A stretch of DNA of 9,642 bases from CAJBIL01 sp049295655 (GTDB lineage Bacteria; Pseudomonadota; Gammaproteobacteria; Burkholderiales; Rhodocyclaceae): positions 1 to 9,642 of the forward strand of contig JBAQRB010000011.1 of NCBI GenBank assembly GCA_049295655.1, in the 5' to 3' direction. Positions 5,708 through 9,642 of the stretch are shown here, piece after piece. The position numbers were made by a program, and so were the translations under genes. A model generated the notes under the pieces. That model was not told the origin of the DNA, did not search any database, and worked only from the letters and a program-made list of their open reading frames with translations. The stretch's first letter is position 1, and each line of letters begins with the position of its first letter.

Positions 5708-6559
5708 TCAAGCGCGCAGGCGCTGCAATATGCCTTCGAGCTGATCGAGATTGCCGAACTCGATGTGCACCTTGCCGGCGCCTTTCCGGTTGCTGCGAAT
5801 CTCGACCTGCGCGCCGAGCAGATCGGCCAGCTCGTCCTGCAGACGCAAGAGATCGCGGTCCGGCTTCCGTTCCTCGACCGCCTTCGGCTGCTTCAGGGCG
5901 TTTTTCACCAGCCGCTCGGCTTCGCGCACCGAGAGGCCCTTCTGGATGATGCGTTGCGCGAGCAGGACCTGCAGATCACCGGCCAGCGGCAGCAGCGCGC
6001 GGGCATGACCCATGTCGATCTCGCCGCGCATCAGCAGCTCCTGCACCGGCGCGGCCAGCTGCAGCAGGCGCAACAGGTTGGACGCCGCAGGGCGCGAGCG
6101 GCCGACCGCATCGGCCGCCTGCTGGTGCGTCATCGAGAACTCGTCGATCAGGCGCTGCAGGCCGAGCGCCTCCTCGAGCGGGTTGAGGTTTTCGCGCTGG
6201 ATGTTCTCGATCAGCGCCATGGCCAGCGCCGACTCGTCGGGAATTTCGCGGATCAGCGCCGGCACTTCGGCAAGACCGGCGATCTGCGCGGCGCGCCAGC
6301 GGCGTTCGCCGGCAATGATCTCGTAGCGCTCGTCGGAGAATTTCTCGCCGACCGGGCGCACGAGGATCGGCTGCATCAGGCCCTGGGCACGGATCGACGC
6401 GGCCAGTTCCTCGAGCGCTGCGCTGTCCATCTGCGTGCGCGGCTGGTACTTGCCGGGCTGCAGGCTGCCGACCGGCAGCGAGCGCTGCTGCTCTTTGCCC
6501 TGCGCTTCGTTGCCGGCGAGCAGTGCGTCGAGTCCGCGGCCGAGTCCCTTCAATTTCAT
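5708..6559 (-). CDS. parB: chromosome partitioning protein ParB (parS-binding CTPase)
   Basis: This protein binds parS sites near the replication origin, spreads as a CTP-dependent clamp, and works with ParA to segregate the chromosome. It has 283 aa. The N-terminal MKLKGLGRGLDALLAG is the conserved ParA-interacting tail. The CTP-binding domain has IIAGERRWRAAQ (81-92) and ENIQRENLNPLEEA (118-131). The helix-turn-helix lies at about residues 143-168 and contains SRPAASNLLRLL. The C-terminal dimerisation part ends KVHIEFGNLDQLEGILQRL. The start ATG 6559 overlaps the parA stop in ATGA (6556-6559), with GGGAG (6567-6571) 7 nt upstream. The frame is open into parA as far as 7291, but that extension is the shadow of parA codons. 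No parS site was recognised in this window. Confidence 0.96.
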   Translation of the reverse strand: MKLKGLGRGLDALLAGNEAQGKEQQRSLPVGSLQPGKYQPRTQMDSAALEELAASIRAQGLMQPILVRPVGEKFSDERYEIIAGERRWRAAQIAGLAEVPALIREIPDESALAMALIENIQRENLNPLEEALGLQRLIDEFSMTHQQAADAVGRSRPAASNLLRLLQLAAPVQELLMRGEIDMGHARALLPLAGDLQVLLAQRIIQKGLSVREAERLVKNALKQPKAVEERKPDRDLLRLQDELADLLGAQVEIRSNRKGAGKVHIEFGNLDQLEGILQRLRA

Positions 6560-7365
6560 GCTTCTGCTCCCGTTGCAACGGCGCACGCAGCGCCGTCGGT
6601 CTTGCCATCGCGGCGATCCAGCATTTCCTGCGCCAGAGAAAGGTAGGCCTGTGCACCGCGCGAATTGCGGTCGAAAGCGACGACCGGCTTGCCGTACGAA
6701 GGCGCTTCGGCCAGACGGACGTTGCGCGGGATGATCGTGCGATACACCTTGTCGCCGAAGTGCCCCTCGAGCTCGGCCGAGACCTGCTGCGTCAGCGTCG
6801 AGCGCGGATCGTACATGGTGCGCAGCAGGCCCTCGATCTCGAGCACCGGATTGAGATTGGCGCGCACCTTTTTCAGCGTGGCGACGAGGTCGGTCAGCCC
6901 CTCGAGCGCGTAATACTCGCACTGCATCGGGATCATCACCGCCTCGGCGGCGACCAGGCCGTTCACGGTCAGCATGTTGAGCGCCGGCGGGCAGTCCATC
7001 AGGATGAAGTCGTACTCGCCGCGCACCTCGGCCATCGCCTCGCGCAGACGGTATTCGCGCCGCCCCATGTCGATCAGGTCGACCTCGGCGCCGGCCAGCT
7101 CGCGGTTGGCCGGCAGGATGTCGAAGCCGAACTCGGTCCGGATCCGCGCGTCGGCCAGCGTCGAGCGGCCGATCAGGATCTGGTAGACGCTCGGCAGCGC
7201 TTCGCGCTTCAGGACGCCGCAGCCGGTCGTCGCGTTGCCCTGCGGATCGAGGTCGACCATCAGCACGCGCTGGCCGAGTACCGCGAGGCACGCCGACAGA
7301 TTGACCGCGGTCGTCGTCTTGCCGACGCCGCCCTTCTGGTTGGTTACCGCCAGTATTTTCGCCAA
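6556..7365 (-). CDS. parA: chromosome partitioning ATPase ParA (Soj family)
   Basis: This dimerising ATPase binds DNA non-specifically and moves ParB-parS complexes across the nucleoid. It has 269 aa. The deviant Walker A is KGGVGKTT (11-18), the switch I region is MVDLDPQGN (36-44) with D40, and Walker B is DFILMDCPP (119-127) with D124. The conserved PRNVRLAEAPSYGKPV lies in the C-terminal third. It has no long N-terminal DNA-binding extension, as in chromosomal rather than plasmid type Ia ParA. The start is TTG (7363-7365), encoding the family N-terminus (M)AKILAVTNQKGG, with AGGGGAGA at 7372-7379. An upstream in-frame ATG at 7473 would add 36 residues of rsmG-shadow sequence and is rejected. 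The start lies 1 nt after the rsmG stop, and the gene end overlaps parB by 4 nt. Confidence 0.97.
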   Translation of the reverse strand: MAKILAVTNQKGGVGKTTTAVNLSACLAVLGQRVLMVDLDPQGNATTGCGVLKREALPSVYQILIGRSTLADARIRTEFGFDILPANRELAGAEVDLIDMGRREYRLREAMAEVRGEYDFILMDCPPALNMLTVNGLVAAEAVMIPMQCEYYALEGLTDLVATLKKVRANLNPVLEIEGLLRTMYDPRSTLTQQVSAELEGHFGDKVYRTIIPRNVRLAEAPSYGKPVVAFDRNSRGAQAYLSLAQEMLDRRDGKTDGAACAVATGAEA

Positions 7366-7366
7366 C

Positions 7367-8014
7367 TCAATTCTCCCCTGGCCGCTGCCGGCCGGCATTG
7401 CTGACGACCACCAGATGGCGCTCGCCGTCGACGCCGGGCACGTCGAGCCGATGCACCGCTTCGACGCACGCATCGTCCGGCAGGCGCGCGATTTCCTCGT
7501 GCGGCCAGACCCCCTTCATCGCCAGCCAGCGCCCGCCGGGCGCCAGCAGCGGACGCGACAGCGCGACGAAATCGGCGAGCTCGGAAAAGGCGCGCGAGAC
7601 GATCGCCGCGAATTTTTCCGGCGGCTGGTACTGCTCGACGCGGCCGCAGTGTACGGCAATATTCGGCAGTTCGAGCTCGATCGCGGCCTGGCGCAGAAAC
7701 GCCGTTTTCTTCGAATTGCTGTCGAGCAGCGTGATGCGCAGCTCGGGGCGCACGATGGCCAGCGGAATCCCCGGCTGGCCGCCGCCGCTGCCGACGTCGA
7801 GCAGCGGACCGTCGCCGACGAAAGGCAGGATCGCCAGCGAATCGAGCAGATGATGGCTGACCGCCAGCGCCGGGTCGCGCAGCGCGGTCAGGCTGAAAGT
7901 CTTGTTCCACTTCTGCAGCAGGGCGAGATAGGCGATCAGCTTGCCCTGTGTCGCCGCCGGCAATTCGATGCCGAGCGCTGCCAGGCCCTGCGTCAGTTGT
8001 GTCGCCTGATCCAT
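7367..8014 (-). CDS. rsmG: 16S rRNA (guanine-N7) methyltransferase RsmG
   Basis: This enzyme uses S-adenosylmethionine to methylate N7 of a guanine in the 530 loop of 16S rRNA (G527 in E. coli numbering); its loss is known to give low-level streptomycin resistance in other bacteria. It has 215 aa, the family size. The family segment LLQKWNKTFSLTALRDPA (32-49) is followed by HHLLDSLAILPF. The SAM-binding motif is DVGSGGGQPGIPLAI (73-87), and LLDSNSKKTAFLRQAAIEL (96-114) follows as the second nucleotide-binding strand region. The start ATG 8014 lies 3 nt after the mnmG stop, with a weak GGGG at 8022-8025. It is directly coupled to parA downstream. This protein was formerly called GidB. Confidence 0.97.
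   Translation of the reverse strand: MDQATQLTQGLAALGIELPAATQGKLIAYLALLQKWNKTFSLTALRDPALAVSHHLLDSLAILPFVGDGPLLDVGSGGGQPGIPLAIVRPELRITLLDSNSKKTAFLRQAAIELELPNIAVHCGRVEQYQPPEKFAAIVSRAFSELADFVALSRPLLAPGGRWLAMKGVWPHEEIARLPDDACVEAVHRLDVPGVDGERHLVVVSNAGRQRPGEN
7372..7379 (-). promoter_or_regulatory. parA ribosome binding site (supports a TTG start)
   Basis: AGGGGAGA on the minus strand lies within the last rsmG codons, 6 nt before TTG 7363-7365. No ATG or GTG nearby gives the family N-terminus, so this site decides the start. The 1-nt gap to the rsmG stop suggests re-initiation by the same ribosome. Confidence 0.75.
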
Positions 8015-8017
8015 CGC

Positions 8018-9642
8018 TCAGCCCCGATCGTCGGGTGCGTTGAGCACGCCGCGTTTCAGATAAACCAGCAGCATCGAGACGGCAGCCGGCGTGATGCCCT
8101 GGATGCGCGAGGCCTGGCCGATCGTCTGCGGCCGGTGCTGCGCGAGCTTCTGCTGCACTTCCTTCGACAGGCCGCCGATCAGGCCGTAGTCGAAATCGTC
8201 GGGCAGGCGCGCTTCCTCGTTGGCCAGGCTTTTCGCCACCTCGCCGAGCTGGCGGTCGATGTAACCCTGGTACTTGGCCTGGATCTCGACCTGCTCGATC
8301 ACCTGCGCGTCGAGCGGCTCGCCGCCAGGCGCTTCAATGCCGGCCTGCAGGCTGCTCAGCGTCGCGTAATCGACGTCCGGCCGGCGCAGCAGGTCGTGCA
8401 GCGAATACTCGCGCTCGATCGGCTTGCCGAGCACGCGGGTCGCTTCCTCGGCGCTGACCTTCGACGGATGCACCCAAGTCGACCGGAGGCGCTCCTGCTC
8501 GCGGGCGATCGCCTCGCGCTTGGCGCTGAATGCCGCCCAGCGGGCGTCATCGACCAGCCCGAGGCGCCGACCGTGCTCGGTCAAGCGCAGGTCGGCGTTG
8601 TCCTCGCGCAGCGACAGACGGTACTCGGCGCGGCTCGTGAACATGCGGTAGGGTTCGGCGACACCGCGCGTGATCAGGTCGTCGACCAGCACGCCGAGAT
8701 AGGCCTCGTCGCGGCGCGGCGACCACGCATCGCGCCCCTGCACCTGCAGCGCGGCGTTGGCGCCGGCCAGCAGGCCCTGCGCGGCGGCTTCCTCGTAGCC
8801 CGTCGTGCCGTTGATCTGGCCGGCAAAGAAAAGCCCGACTATCGTCTTCGTCTCGAAGCTGTCCTTCAGGCCGCGCGGGTCGAAGTAGTCGTATTCGATG
8901 GCGTAGCCGGGGCGCAGGATGTGGCAGTTCTCCATGCCGCGGATCGAGCGAACGATGGCCAGCTGCACGTCGAACGGCAGGCTCGTCGAAATCCCGTTCG
9001 GGTAGATCTCGTGCGTCGCCAGCCCCTCGGGCTCGAGGAAGACGTTGTGGCTGTCCTTGGCCGCGAAACGGTGGATCTTGTCCTCGATCGACGGGCAGTA
9101 GCGCGGCCCGACGCCTTCGATGACACCGGCGTACATCGGCGAACGGTCGAGGTTGGCGCGGATGATGTCGTGCGTGCGCGCATTGGTGTTGGTGATCCAG
9201 CACGGCAACTGGCGCGGATGCTGCGCCGCACTGCCGAGAAAGGAGAAGACCGGCAGCGGGTCGTCCGAGTGCTGCTCCTCCATCACCGAGAAATCGATCG
9301 TCTTGCCGTCGAGGCGCGGCGGCGTCCCGGTCTTCAGGCGGCCAGCCGGCAAGGCCAGCTCGCGCAGGCGCGCGGCGAGCGACAGCGACGGCGGATCGCC
9401 CATGCGCCCGCCGGTGTAGTTCTGCATGCCGACGTGGATCAGGCCGTTCAGGAAGGTGCCGGCGGTGAGCACGACGGCGCGCGCCGAGAAACGTACGCCG
9501 AGCTGGGTGACCGCGCCGACGACGCGGTCGCCTTCGACGATCAGGTCGTCGCAGGCCTGCGCAAAGAGCGTCAGGTTGGGCTGGTTCTCGAGCCGCGCGC
9601 GGATTGCCTGCCGGTACAGCACGCGGTCGGCCTGCGCGCGCG
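8018..9642 (-). CDS. mnmG: tRNA uridine-34 carboxymethylaminomethyl synthase subunit MnmG, N-terminus cut off
   Basis: This FAD enzyme, with MnmE, installs the aminomethyl-type modification at C5 of wobble uridine in certain tRNAs. The gene enters from the right edge. About 540 codons are visible, starting at RAQADRVLYRQA, which aligns with E. coli residue 96, so roughly 95 residues with the Rossmann GxGxxG motif lie outside. Visible family motifs in order are AVVLTAGTFLNG, GGRMGDPPS, LKTGTPPRLDGKTIDFS, GVIEGVGPRYCPSIEDK (containing the conserved cysteine), FFAGQINGTTGYEEAAAQG (FAD contact), EPYRMFTSRAEYRLSLREDN and the C-terminal MnmE-contact domain ending ASRIQGITPAAVSMLLVYLK. GTG at 9622 falls inside this conserved region and is not the start. 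The stop lies 3 nt before rsmG. Formerly GidA. Confidence 0.98.
   Translation of the reverse strand, partial: RAQADRVLYRQAIRARLENQPNLTLFAQACDDLIVEGDRVVGAVTQLGVRFSARAVVLTAGTFLNGLIHVGMQNYTGGRMGDPPSLSLAARLRELALPAGRLKTGTPPRLDGKTIDFSVMEEQHSDDPLPVFSFLGSAAQHPRQLPCWITNTNARTHDIIRANLDRSPMYAGVIEGVGPRYCPSIEDKIHRFAAKDSHNVFLEPEGLATHEIYPNGISTSLPFDVQLAIVRSIRGMENCHILRPGYAIEYDYFDPRGLKDSFETKTIVGLFFAGQINGTTGYEEAAAQGLLAGANAALQVQGRDAWSPRRDEAYLGVLVDDLITRGVAEPYRMFTSRAEYRLSLREDNADLRLTEHGRRLGLVDDARWAAFSAKREAIAREQERLRSTWVHPSKVSAEEATRVLGKPIEREYSLHDLLRRPDVDYATLSSLQAGIEAPGGEPLDAQVIEQVEIQAKYQGYIDRQLGEVAKSLANEEARLPDDFDYGLIGGLSKEVQQKLAQHRPQTIGQASRIQGITPAAVSMLLVYLKRGVLNAPDDRG

Noticed and set aside
6560..7291. Possible N-terminal extension of ParB of more than 240 residues
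   Set aside because: The extension is arginine- and alanine-rich out-of-frame parA sequence, while the ParB family N-terminus and a ribosome binding site occur exactly at 6559.
5564..7400. A parS site (TGTTTCACGTGAAACA type) near parAB
   Set aside because: No close match was found by eye in the window. A weak TTCACGT fragment around 4377-4386 lacks the second half-site.
1..9642. An undescribed defence, mobile or biosynthetic system
   Set aside because: Every gene belongs to a well-known housekeeping family in its usual order, and no unexplained coding space remains.

Overview
This is an ordinary housekeeping stretch of a bacterial chromosome, with every gene on the minus strand. Read in the direction of transcription (right to left), the order is mnmG (partial), rsmG, parA, parB, atpI, atpB, atpE, atpF, atpH, atpA, atpG, atpD (partial). 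A tRNA-modification, 16S-methylation and chromosome-partition cluster followed directly by the F1Fo ATP synthase operon, together with the AtpD, AtpA and AtpE sequences, points to a betaproteobacterium. A relative of Rhodocyclales or Nitrosomonadales is likely, but the family-level guess is inference only. There are no tRNA or rRNA genes, mobile elements, CRISPR arrays or gaps longer than 300 bases.

Region 1 (about 5708-9642) holds mnmG, rsmG, parA and parB. They are packed with a 3-nt gap, a 1-nt gap and a 4-nt overlap, which suggests one translationally coupled transcript entering from the right edge. The third codon positions are very GC-rich. MnmG modifies the tRNA wobble uridine, RsmG methylates 16S rRNA, and ParA and ParB segregate the chromosome origin.

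Region 2 (5564-5707) is the only sizeable spacer. It holds an imperfect inverted repeat just after parB and two overlapping candidate sigma-70 promoters reading into atpI.

Region 3 (1-5563) is the atp operon. atpI (assembly factor), then atpB, atpE and atpF (subunits a, c and b of membrane Fo), then atpH, atpA, atpG and atpD (delta, alpha, gamma and beta of F1). atpD runs off the left edge, and atpC presumably follows outside. All key residues that could be checked are present: AtpB R196, AtpE D64, AtpA K175 and R376, and AtpD K162. The enzyme therefore looks like an intact proton-driven synthase.

I found no undescribed multi-gene system. The most interesting signals are at the RNA level inside the atp operon. 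A 10-bp stem would sequester the Shine-Dalgarno sequence of atpF immediately after the atpE stop codon. A second stem-loop straddles the atpA stop codon just before the atpG Shine-Dalgarno sequence. Both lie where subunit stoichiometry drops (c to b, alpha to gamma). The leaders before atpE and atpD, where it rises, are AT-rich and look open. ParA starts at TTG, and AtpI and AtpF start at GTG.
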